64,000 nt of DNA from Thermochaetoides thermophila DSM 1495 (taxonomy: Eukaryota > Ascomycota > Sordariomycetes > Sordariales > Chaetomiaceae), in NCBI RefSeq assembly GCF_000221225.1, contig NW_006383038.1, forward strand, positions 2,341,899 to 2,405,898, read 5' to 3'. Below the pieces are notes generated by a model. That model ran no database searches. It saw only the letters and a program-made list of their open reading frames with translations, and was not told the origin of the DNA. The position numbers and the translations under genes were made by a program. Shown here piece by piece: positions 33,526 through 44,544 of this stretch; position 1 is the stretch's first letter; every line of letters starts with the position of its first letter.

Positions 33526-36476
33526 ATGACGTCCACGCCCGCTGCTGCTTCGGCGACTGCTGCCACCCAGGCGCAGTCGAGCCAGCACCAGCAGCACCAA
33601 CAACACCCAGCCCAGCAGAACCAGCAGCCCCGGCGGGCCGCCGACCCCGGCCCGTCGCAATTGCAGTCGGCCGTGTCCCCGCCATCCAAGCGGGACCTCA
33701 AGTCGTGGTGGAAAAGCTTCAAGCTGCCGACGAAGCAGCAGGAGTCGCAGGGTATGCTCTCCCGGCCCTCCTCTCGTCCCAAGCTCCGGGGTCGTGGTCG
33801 TGTGGGCGGCGGTGTCTGGCGGATGCCACGCCGGATGAGACGCTTCCCCACGCTGCGTCGTCGCAAGTCGGCCAGGCCCGGCTTCTTTGACCCCAAGTTG
33901 CCTTTTCCCGCGCGCCAGAGCAAGTGCCCTGGCTAAGAGACGCGCGCTTTCAGGCAAGTGCTTGTGCGCGGCTAGATGTTTATATATACTGCCATCTATT
34001 GCGATGGATATTATTTCTTGATGTGCTTCTTACGGTCCATGTCTTAACACTGCGCTTAGAACGTCCTCCCGGCATCTTTGGCGTCCCCCTGCGTGAGAGC
34101 ATCACCTATGCCAACGTGGCGATCTCGCTCCTCGACGAGGACGGAAAGAGCTACATCTACGGCTACGTGCCTATCGTCGTCGCCAAGTGCGGCCTGTTCC
34201 TCAAGGAAAATGGTAAGTCACCCGACCAAGCTGTTCCTTCGCAGCTAACCTCTCCAGCCACCGAGGTCGAGGGCATCTTCCGTCTGAATGGGTCCGAAAA
34301 GCGCATCAAGGAGCTCAAGAACGCCTTCGACTCGCCCGATAGATATGGCAAGGGCCTGGTTTGGGATGGCTACACTGTACACGACGCAGCCAACGTGCTG
34401 CGCCGCTACATTAACGACCTCCCCGAGCCCGTCGTCCCGCTCGACCTTTACGAGAAGTTCCGCGAGCCGCTCAAGGGTTTCACGCGCCTGGGCACCGCCG
34501 AAGGCGAAGGTCCCCACTTCGTGGAAGGTTTCGACATGGACGCGGCCATCCGCCGCTACCAGCAGCTCATCGCCGAGCTGCCGCCGTTGAACCGCCAGCT
34601 ACTTCTCTACATCCTGGACCTGCTGGCCGTCTTTGCCGCCAAGTCCGACCAGAACCGCATGACCTCGCAGAATTTAGCTGCCATCTTCCAACCCGGCATG
34701 TTGTCACACCCTGCTCACGCCATGATGCCCGACGAGTACCGCCTGAATCAGTGCGTCATTATCTTCCTCATCGAGAATCAGGACCACTTCCTCATGAGCG
34801 GCAACCCAAGCGGGGATAAACCCCTGGAGACACCCCCAACCCCTGAGTTAACCTCGGAAGCTTCGCGATCTGCGCCCAATGTTAGCGCTACCGCTGATAC
34901 TGCGACTATCAAGGCTGGGTCATTACGTCGAAACAAGTCGACCTCATCGCGCCACTCCTACTCCAACTGCCCGAGTCCTAGCACTCCAACACGTACGTCG
35001 ACTGGTGGTCTATCTCGCAGCAATACCCTCCCACCAAAACGATCCCCATCTCTCGGCTCGTCCCGCAAATTCACCCCCAAAACCGGTGCCCCTCCTAGCC
35101 CTGGCACCCCCGTAAACGTCTGCCCGCCGACCCCAGTTGCTGCCCCGCCTACCGTCCAAGAAGAACCCGCGCTCCCTGCCCCTCCCCCCACATTACCCGC
35201 AGCGCAACCTACCAACAAGAGCCAAGAAAGGCTCGATGTGCCGGAGGCCAGCACGCCGGCTAAGGAACGGAAGCTGCCTATCCTCTTCCAGCGCATGTCG
35301 TCCAACGAGAGCGAAGGCCGCCAGCCAAACAAGCTCAGGAAGAAGCGGCTGCCCGGGAGCGCGAACCCGAGCGCCCAGAGCTCGACCGCCTCTTTGCCTC
35401 ACTCAGCCGCCGTCTCCCCCAACTCAGAACTTTCCAATCCCCTTGAGTCGATCTCCTCTAGAGCCGAGCACGAGGCAACCCCGCGCGCCCACCCCCCTGC
35501 TAACGAGGTGCCTAGCACGCAGCCAAGCAGCAGCGCGCCCAGTGCAAAGCCGAGCACAGCTGATCTGAACTCGAGCACGAACCTGAGCGCCACCGAGCCG
35601 AGCACCACACACGTCAGCGCGGTGAACCAGGAGAAGAGCAAAAAGTCCCCGTCGGCATCGATCAATGGCTCGTCAGCGGAAAATACCTCTGACCTCGACC
35701 AAGTCGATGACCTCGCCTCCAAGAATACGACTACTGAGCCAGCTGCTCCGGAGACCCCAGGACAGAATGGAGCTGAAAAAGAGAAAGAGAGGAAGCGCCG
35801 GTGGAGACTGTCCCGTAAGAAGGATGATGCAGCTGTGCCGCCGGGTCCGTCTCCCCCTCGTACTGGGAGTGGCACTGGAGGCAATTTACACGCCGACGTG
35901 AGCTCTTTATCTGTCGTCAGCAGCACTGCGCAGAGTCACCAGGGCCATAGGCCCAGGGCGAGTATGAGCCTGGGAGATTCTTCGGAACGTGAGAATATGG
36001 CTGGGCTGGTGGAGGTGTCGAGTGGCGAGTCTGCTAAGGATGGCGCAGTAGGAGAAAAGGGAGGGAGTAGATTGTCGAGTTGGATTAAGAATAAGTATCG
36101 CGAGCATAAGGGGGGGGTTGTGGAGGGGAGGAGGAATAAGAGTCCTCCTGCTCCGGCTCCGGCTGGAATTCCGTTACCGGGCAGGAGGGGGAAGAGTTTG
36201 GATTTGAAGAGGGAGGAGCAACAGATTGCGGGACTGATTCAGCCGGCTGAGGGTAAGGTCCCGGCTGCTGTGGCGGCTCCTGCTCCGGCTCCCGCTCCGG
36301 CTCCTGCTCCGGCTCCAGTACCGGTCCAGGCTCCCGCTCAGGTTCCCGCTCCTGCTCAAGTTCAAGTTCAGGCTCAACCCCAACCCCCGGCTACGGTCCC
36401 AGCGGCTGCTTCAGCTCATGCGTCAGCCCCAGCTCAGGCTCCGAGTCAAGCTCAGAATTCGAAGACCAAGTCCTGA
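33526..36476 (+). CDS. Rho GTPase-activating protein (Sac7/Bag7-like)
   Basis: RhoGAP proteins speed GTP hydrolysis by Rho GTPases at the cell cortex, controlling the cell wall and actin. Three exons: 33526-33751, 34060-34212 and 34258-36476; the introns are 308 and 45 nt. The product is 865 residues. The Gln-rich N-terminus ends in KRDLKSWWKSFKLPTK, then the RhoGAP domain spans ~80-300: PPGIFGVPLRESI, EVEGIFRLNGSEKRIKELK with the arginine finger Arg135, and NDLPEPVVP and KSDQNRMTSQNLAAIFQPGM. The rest is a long disordered Ser/Pro-rich tail with Ala-Pro repeats (~36,270-36,360). The layout resembles Sac7-type GAPs for Rho1. Start chosen as the first ATG giving the Lys-Trp-Trp-rich block in frame; the donor is GTATGC. 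Confidence 0.85.
34213..34257 (+). other. 45-nt intron inside the RhoGAP domain
   Basis: GTAAGT donor and CTCCAG acceptor. The length is divisible by 3 and the intron has no in-frame stop, so retention would add 15 residues just before the arginine-finger motif. Splicing gives the conserved continuous VFLKEN-ATEVEGIF-type join. Confidence 0.75.
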
Positions 36477-39400
36477 TGAGACGGCTACCCACTGAATGAA
36501 GGGAAGAAAAGGAAAATGGATGAAATGGTTGGATGATCGGATGGGATGGATGACATGTGATGACTACTACTAATTACCCTTGTTGTTTACCATTGTTTTC
36601 TTTCTTTTGTTGTTGGGGTCATCCCTCTTCTTCCCCTCGATTGATGAACGCCACACTTCCCTGGATATGACGAAACGAAATGAAACACTACATGACATGA
36701 AATGGAACCTCGGGTTACGGAATGATTTTCTTTTCTCTTTTGGGACGTTGTCACTACACTTGAACCTACCAATTTTTTTTTTTTTCACCTACCCTTGTAA
36801 CACACTTTACGCCAGGCAAGGCGATGTCTGGGTGAAAATACCCCACCAAGGCTGAACCATCTTGGCTAGGTAAACTCTCTTGAACACGACTTCTTTTGAG
36901 AACTCCGGGTGCGATAGCAGGTCTGGGTAGGTGCTGACAAGCACCAGGGATGCGGACGGGACGTGCATTGGAGAGGCAGACTGGCCTGTCGGAGTATGAA
37001 TTGGTGGTGGAAGGATGCTCATTGCAGCAGACGTCTGCCCCTTCTCGATCTACAAATGATGTGGTGGCTAGCTGTCTGCATGGGCAAGGCGGATGGATGG
37101 ATGGGATAATATTATCCTGTACTCTTGTTGGGTTATTATGTTTGTGAGGATTTTGTGTTTATTTTTAAGCTTCTTCTTTGCAGCTTCTTTTTTAAACTTC
37201 TGGGATGGGACTTGATCTGAACCTGAGGGGAGTTTACTTCTTTTTTTTTTAATTTTCTCCCTCCTCTCAGCAAACTTTTTGTACTTGTTCTTTTTCTTTT
37301 TCTTAAAGTCATGATGGAAATGATGATGGATTTTGTTTTTTTGGCAATCTTCCTCTGGTTGGTTGACCATGATTTTCGTTTCTACTTAGGGGTTTTGTTT
37401 TACCCACTCCCTCACTCCCTTCCTGCTAGCTCGCTCTTTTTTTCGGGGGGGGAGGGGGGTTTAGAACTCTCCCTACTGACCCTTCTTATCATTACACACC
37501 ATAACTTACCTGTAGTTAGTTGCCTTTGCTTTTGGGCAGGACGGATGATTGACTCCTGGGCAACAATTGTTCAAAAGCAAGCTCTGATGCCTCAGGATCA
37601 ATGAATGAAGGGAAGGGATCCTGGAACAGATATATCATTCATGGAACGTAGTGTTTTTACGTTGGGGCTGGTCAGGTGCTTGTGCGAGTGTCTCTGTCTT
37701 CCAAGGACTTCTTATGAACGGGTAGGGAAGGAAAGGAAAACGGAGGGGTTGGTCACCGGTGGCTGCGTTTTGATGTTTGATAGGTATTAATTATTTTTTT
37801 TTTTTGAGTTTTTCTAGGCAGGGTAGGGTAATTGTAGTAATCGTCTTTAGTCCATAATCCATTCTCCGAACAATTCGATTGTTGTCGGCGAATAGCCTGG
37901 AAACCATAAAACAGCAAGTGGTTTGAACTTGTAACTGGCAAATGATGTCATCCCAGTGATCAATGATGAGGTGATCGGTGTTGTCCCGTGGCTTTAATGA
38001 AGGGTTCAAAACCGATGGTCAGGGATGAAATTCGACAGTCTGGGATGAACGTCCAGAACTCCAACCATTAAATTTGAATTTTGAACCACCTCTTTCCATT
38101 AATCGCATTTTGAAGACTTAAGCCTCATGTCCTCTGTTCCCGCAAAAAAAAAAAAAAAAAAAAAAAAACTACGCTTTCATCCCACCGATCTGCATCTCTC
38201 GGGATTGTCTTCACGAAACCCCTTCAATGACGCCCGCCACATCAGCCTCACCGCCCCACTTGACCGTTCAGCCACGCCGCCACGTGCGGCTGAGCAAAAA
38301 GCTTAGCTTGACTTCGAGGCTCCACATCGATGGGATCCACTGATAACGGTGTGGGAGAAAGGGGAGTTCATCTGTCGATCTTTTTGCTTGGACGGGTTGG
38401 GGTTGAAGTGTAAGAGCTTTCTTGGTTGGGGCTTATCTCTTGGGTGCCAATGTACATTCGGCCGTAGACTCCTCAAAAGAAGGATGAAGGATGCTAAATA
38501 CATATGAGGGGAGTTACACTCAAAAGTTAAGATGAAGTTTTCCCGAGATCAGACTCAGCAAGGAGAGCTAGTTCCCCCCTGAGGATTGACTTTCAAAGTC
38601 CGAGCCAACATCCGGGCGGTCCCGCTAAGGACAGGCCCGGCCCGAATAAGAACCCTTTTCGTAGGTTGTCAGCCTTTTTCATCATCATCGTCAGCCACCG
38701 GCACTCCAGTCGACTTTCTCCGATTTGACCCACCGGCGATAAGACCCCAGAGCGTAACCAACTTTATCCCCAATCATTCCCCAACTTTCTGGAGTCTGGG
38801 ACCAGACCAAACACAGTTCAGGCCTAGCCCATAGAAAATTTCTCGAAGCTTTTCGCCCGAAAACAGTGTCCCCCCGGCCGCGGCAGATGAATGCGGCAAC
38901 TGCCCGCAAGCAGGAGCAAGATGCATGTGCCGTAACCAACGCTACTGACTAGGTGCGTACAGAGTGTAACGCGGTCTGTTGCTCCTGAGAGGATCAACCC
39001 CGATCTTTACCCGAGCTAGGCTGGTAGAGCTGGTGTTGGAGTAAGTTGAGGTCCGATCTTCGGATAGGCGTGGGGATATATATTGGTGATGCTACGGGAC
39101 CTAGGTTGAGGTTTACTTCCGGGGAAGATGCCTTGTAAGCTTGGATCAAATCCTAGATGATGGACGAGGCAGCATGGGCATGACATGTGTCACAGCAACA
39201 ACAACAACCACAGCGGTCTTGCCGTACCGTCACACCAACCGCTGACCCATATCCAGAGGCCCGATCGTTCCGACGAGAATGAAGGTCTTATGTGACAAGT
39301 CCACGAGGAATCTCGACTGGAGCTTCGAAGGCAGAGAGAAGTCGGCCGTTTTTTTCTTCCTCAGCTCAAGACCCACCAACCCCGCGGTGTCAATCCCCTT

Positions 39401-40446
39401 CTGTACTGTAGCTCCGGAGTTATTGTTTAGCGAGGACCTCGGACGTTGAAATAACCAACAGGCTGTTTCTGACTGGGGACAGGAGAAATACTAGAAGTGC
39501 CGGCCGGGGGGTCAGCTGGGGAATCGCTTGTCTAGGTAGATTGTGGGCTTTGGAGAAGGTAGTACCGTAGTACCGAGGACGAAGTTTGAGCTGTCACAAG
39601 CCTGACGTTGGTGGTTGTGACTGTGACTCGTCGGAAGAGAAAGGGTAGCCGGTCTGAGTGCTCACAAGGTATTGTGAGAGAAGTAGCTGTATCGTCTTAC
39701 TCCCAAGTCCAAGTGGAAGCTTAGGTATCAATCGAATACGTATCCGGATGGGGCTTCATAGGGGATCACTCTCAACCGTTTGCTGTCATAAGCAACAAGC
39801 CCAACTCACGACTCGAGCACTAAGCAGAAGCTACAACAGTAGTAACCGGTCCGGACCTATTCACAAGATTGAAACCCCGTGTTCGACGGATGTGGACTTT
39901 CCCACTCGTCACATCCCCCGGAGCGGGATCGCCTAGCGCCAACCTCCACGAGCCACGAGCTACCCCATGTCTCACCGTCCCACCCAACCCCATTTTGCAC
40001 AACGGGCCTGGCTACGGAGCAGCTGGCTGTTGGGTTGAACCAGTCAATCTTTGCTGCATACGGTAAGTCACATCCGAGCCGGCGGCGTCAAAGCTCAGGT
40101 TAGCCGCCGAGGTGCACTTATATTCCCGGCGGTGCGGATGCGGAGAGTGCCGGGGGGGGGAGGGGGGGGGGAAGCCGAGGCGTTGAAGGGCGGTTGGCCG
40201 AAGACGGAGGGACGTTGGCGGCCGGGGTTTGTATAATAGTATGAGAAACGTGTGTGTGTAACACTTATAGGTTTGGCTCGATGGTTGCTGATTGCGAGGC
40301 GACTAGGATCTGAGTGACGTCTGTGCTGAGGACTGTCTGTGCCTCTCACCTCACGTCTTCCTTCCTTTCACTCATCCACGGAGTGTCGTCAAGCTGATTG
40401 TAATGAACCCCTGACAATAGCAGCAACAACAACAACAACAACAAAC
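36477..40446. other. Long intergenic region between the RhoGAP and MFS genes
   Basis: About 4 kb with no supportable gene. It holds AT-rich 3' UTR-like sequence to ~37.3 kb, a G-rich tract near 37440, an A25 run (38144-38168) and a G-rich tract near 40150. The short ORFs on both strands show no family motifs. Confidence 0.55.
38144..38168 (+). repeat. A25 homopolymer
   Basis: Uninterrupted run of 25 A. It could be a microsatellite, a retroposed poly-A tail or an assembly feature; no retrotransposon sequence is recognised upstream. Confidence 0.8.
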
Positions 40447-42233
40447 ATGTCAATCCGCTCCGAACGGGAAAAACACTGTACGTCCATGCCCCTTCATCCA
40501 GGTAACCTAACATCTAACCTCATCCCCAGCCTCCGACGAGGAATCCCCCTCCCCTTCTCCCCCCTCGCTCCCCATCTTACCCCCCAACACCTCCGACCGC
40601 CTCCTAACCCTCCGTATCGACACCCACATCCTCCCCTTCGTCATAACCCTCTACCTCCTGGCCTTTCTCGACCGTGTCAACATCGCCAACGCGCGAGCCT
40701 TCGGCCTCGAGTCCGACCTCCACATGACCGGCCGCTACGACTACAACACCGCGTTGACCATCTTCTTCATCCCCTACATCCTGTTCGAGGTGCCCTCCAA
40801 TATCCTCCTGAAAAAACTCAGTCCGAGGGTGTGGTTGAGTGCATGTTGCATCGGCTTTGGTGTCGTGACCGTGTGTCAGGGGTTTTGTAGGAACTTTGGC
40901 GGACTGCTGGCGGCGAGGTTTTTCCTCGGGGTGTGTGAGTGCGTCATGTTTCCCGGGTGTTTTTATGTGATTGGGTCGTGGTACCGGAGGGGGGAGGCTC
41001 AGAAGCGGTTTTCGCTGTTTTTTTGCTCGACCAGCTTGGCGGGGGCTTTTGGGGGCCTGTTGGCGAGCGCCATTGGAAAGATGGATGGAGTGGGAGGGTA
41101 TAAGGGGTGGAGGTGGATTTTTATTATCGAGGGCGCGGTGACGGTGTTGGTTGGGGCGTTGTTTTTGTTTACGTTCCCTGGGTTTCCGGAGCAGGCGGTT
41201 TGTTCCCCTTTTCTTCTCCCGTCTTGATATTGAGATGATGACTTGGAACTGACGATTCCCAGAAATGGCTCTCCCCATCAGAACTCTCCTACCTCCAAGC
41301 GAAACTCGCCCTCGACCAAGGCCCCTCTGCTGCCGAAAAACGCATCACCCCTCGAGACGTTCTCCGCGTCCTAACCGACTACAAGGTCTGGCTTGGCGGC
41401 CTCATGTACCTAGGCCTCATCGTACCCGCCTACTCCTATGCCTTCTTCGCCCCGACCATCATCCAAGCGTACAACTCGTCCAGCGCAATCGAGACACAAC
41501 TGCGATCTGTCCCGCCCTGGGCATGCGCGTTTGGACTGGCGATGATTGTAGCCATCGCGTCGGACAAGGCGAGGCACCGGTTCGCCTTTACCGTGACGCC
41601 CATTTTGTTGAGCGTAGCCGGGTTTGGGGTGCTGTTCAGTGTGTTTGACAAGCTGGATGTGCAGTATGCGGCGTTGTTTTTGATTTGCATGGGGACGTAC
41701 GCGGCTATGCCGGTGATTGTGTGCTGGTTTAATATGAATTTGGGTGGGCATCATAGACGCGCGGTGGGGAGTGCCTGGCAAGTTGGTGAGTATCTGCTTA
41801 CCCTTGAAACAGATTTTCCGGCCCTTTTCTTACCCTCTCATCCCCCCTCATCTTCCGCCCCTCGCCCCTTTGACCCTAAGCATATATTGCCCCTGATACT
41901 GACACCACCCCAGCCTTCGGCAATATCGGCGGCATCATCTCAACCTACTCCTTCCTCAAAGAGGACGCTCCACGTTTCACCAAGGGCTACGCGATATGCG
42001 TGGGCTTCATCTCGCTGAGCGTGGTGTCGTGTGTGGCCTACGAGTTGGCCGTGGCGTGGGAGAACCGCAAGAAAGAAAAGATCCTCCGGGAGGGAGAACT
42101 CAACCTGACGGAGGAGGAGAAGACGGCTTTGGGGGTAAGTGTTTTACCTCAGAAATCCTGAATCCTGGAAAGAGGTGAACGTCTTACTGACAATGCGTAG
42201 GATCTGAGTCCGGAGTTCAAGTATATGCTTTAG
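40447..42233 (+). CDS. MFS transporter, Dal5/anion-cation symporter family
   Basis: The product resembles fungal allantoate/nicotinate/vitamin permeases (ACS family, Dal5-like), 12-helix plasma-membrane importers of small organic anions. Five exons: 40447-40477, 40530-41197, 41263-41785, 41914-42134 and 42201-42233, giving 491 residues. The short acidic N-terminus is followed by the family signature RIDTHILPFVITLYLLAFLD, then RVNIANA. Also seen are YNTALTIFFIPYILFEVPSN and RFFLGVCECVMFPGCFYVI, with GWRWIFIIEGAVTV closing the N-terminal half. The C-terminal half has helices such as GGLMYLGLIVPAYSYAFFAP and a last-exon end DLSPEFKYML typical of the family. First and last coding exons are only 31 and 33 nt. 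The substrate cannot be told. Confidence 0.88.
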
Positions 42234-44236
42234 CTATTCCACAGTTCGGTTGGTTGCATTATCCTAGTTATGATGTGGCTATGAGATGCATGGTGGTTGA
42301 AAGTGATACTGGTCATTGGATGGGAAAAGGACAGAAAATATAGAGGAGCAGGATAGAGCAATGCGCAAATAACCATCAAAGTGGACATAGCCCTCGAGTG
42401 GCTAGCTTAATAACTCTTAGTTCGCTTCACTGAACGGCCCATGAATTGTGGATATTGGAGCAGTTTCTGAGGACAGCATCCATCTATCCAACGAAGCCGC
42501 TCTGCCCCCTCATTTAATAGTTCTGCGACTAGGATCATGCTGACCCTGAACCCTGCTGCCAGGCCGGTGAACGGTCTTTATACTCCCTGATCATGATCGA
42601 ATATTGCCCTATGACGCGTCCTGTCAAGTCCGTGGGAGCAAGCTATATCCTAGGACTAACTTTGCTTGCAAAAGCAAAGCCACTCCTGGGGTCAGGTTCC
42701 GACAAAAGAATATCTATAAGTCGGGGGGGAGTACAATCCTTCCCGGTAAGCAACGAGGTTTAAAGAACGAGTCAGGTCTCTGCTTCCAAGAGCAACCGGC
42801 GTATCCCATTCGCTTTCACAAGATATATAGACCAGGTTTCCGGAGAGGGTTGGTAGTAGCCCCAATAGCGTAACGGTATGCGGGCAGCTTGCTTGGTTTC
42901 TCGGTTTCTCCTTGGGACTTTTCCTCCGCGGGTCACGGGGCGAGAGTGACAAGAACATGCTCATGTCCACGGAGTTGATCGCGAGTGTGAGTCAAGGTCC
43001 GTTCAATCAGGTGTAGCAGGCATTCGGAATCAGCTATCGAAGCTGCTTTTAATGCCTCTCGGGCCTCTGACTGGATGCTTGACGAGAAGCTCCAAGACAA
43101 GGCCATATGGACCATGCTCTTAGGCACCTGCATGGGCAATTGGCTGAGTACCGACAGAAGCGCCAACGATTCACTTAGAGCATCCCAGATTGTTGCATGC
43201 TGGATGTGTTATGTACGCCAGAACTTGCCAGCTGCATTCTGTTCCACTGTTTCTCTCTACTCTGCACCTTTATTTTTGATCGTACTCTCCTGTGAAGGGT
43301 CGGACATCCTGGACATAGTCGCCTTATCAGCCACTCTATGAGCACTAGAGACTTGGTTGTACTTTTCAGAGCTGATGTGCTGGAGATGGACCAGTGATCT
43401 AAGGGGAGAGGGGGAGGAGAAACCGGGCAATGCATTTGCGCACTGCCAGGTCTCCAGAGCCGCCAAGTTCTAAAGAAGAAGAAGGCTTTTGGGTGGGCGT
43501 TTGTCTCATTTCTCGCGTGCTCCTGTTTGAGTGTTGGCTGATCCAGCTTTCTCACAAGCCTAGACTGCCACAAGCTTTGGCGGCCGGAAGCTCCTTTATC
43601 GATGGTCTCCTGCCTCGACTCAAATGGGTAGAGGATCGAAACGAGGTCCTCAACCACGATTAAAGGCATGGTAATCTCTAGTTCATCGAGAGGGGTTAGC
43701 GTATCCTCATCAACCTGTTATCTGAGATCGCAAATGTCCGTATGCAGGGAACCGGTGAGAGAGTCTACGCATTTTGACAGAGTTCTGATGCATGTTGGGC
43801 TGGCCAAAGACAGATTGGCATGAAAGGTGATGAGGGGGTGAATATCAAAAAATGTCAACGAAAAGTGATTGGAGGGGATGATGACGGTACGGCAGAAGCA
43901 TTTTTAAACCCCGAAGGACATCTTACCTACTCTCGAAACTGAGAGAAGACTGAGCGACCTGAGGATGGATTTCGGCAGAAGATGCGACCCTTTTAAACTG
44001 AGATAGATGCCTGGGGCAAAAGTCATCATCATATGTCTTGCAACGGACGGATGGCATGGACCATGATTTCTTCAAAAATCCGACAGTGATGGGCAGAGAA
44101 GCGGCTCCATGTTTAACGCAACGTATGACTAATTATGAAGTCAGTTATGCCTACTTCTCTCAAATTCTTCTTAGAACTTCCCACAATCAGAAGTGACTTT
44201 AGGCAGAAGCTAACCTATATAATGTTAACAGAAGTT

Positions 44237-44287
<51 letters not shown>

Positions 44288-44302
44288 TCGCCGTTGTTGT
44301 TG

Positions 44303-44334
<32 letters not shown>

Positions 44335-44544
44335 GGTGGTGGAAGAGGCAGGCGATGAGGAATTTGAAAAAAACAATGGACTCTTTGCAGGCCTGGGTAA
44401 ATGCAGAGATGGAGTGAGTGATAAGTACAAGTATACATTAATCAAGTTATATACCTATAACTTCATTAGAACACAAGTCCGTTTCTTTCTTTTTGTTTTT
44501 TTTTTTTCCCTCCCAAGATAGATCAATAGATGCACCCATCATCA
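42234..44544. other. Intergenic region between the MFS gene and GPI10, with one possible minus-strand coding remnant
   Basis: No firm gene. On the minus strand, 43209-42933 is an open frame of ~91 codons with a plausible helical composition (WDALSESLALLSVLSQLP, LKAASIADSECLLHLIERTL); it could be a remnant of a fungal coding gene but has no recognised domain. A compound triplet repeat lies at 44239-44342. The rest shows no coding signal. Confidence 0.45.
44239..44342 (+). repeat. Compound triplet microsatellite (GTC)n, (GTT)n, (GTG)n
   Basis: About 16 GTC units (44239-44286) are followed by ATCGCC, then about nine GTT (44293-44319) and about seven GTG units. It lies about 200 bp downstream of the GPI10 stop. 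The related units suggest stepwise mutation of one array. Confidence 0.9.

Noticed and set aside
32955..33890. 311-codon plus-strand frame
   Set aside because: Overlaps the RhoGAP leader and first exon in another frame; composition follows C/T-rich DNA and no motif is seen.
40604..41278. 224-codon minus-strand frame opposite the MFS gene
   Set aside because: Antisense shadow of transmembrane-coding exons; basic low-complexity translation.
44135..44521. Plus-strand frame with poly-Ser, poly-Leu and poly-Val
   Set aside because: It is the translation of the compound triplet repeat, with no conserved flanks.
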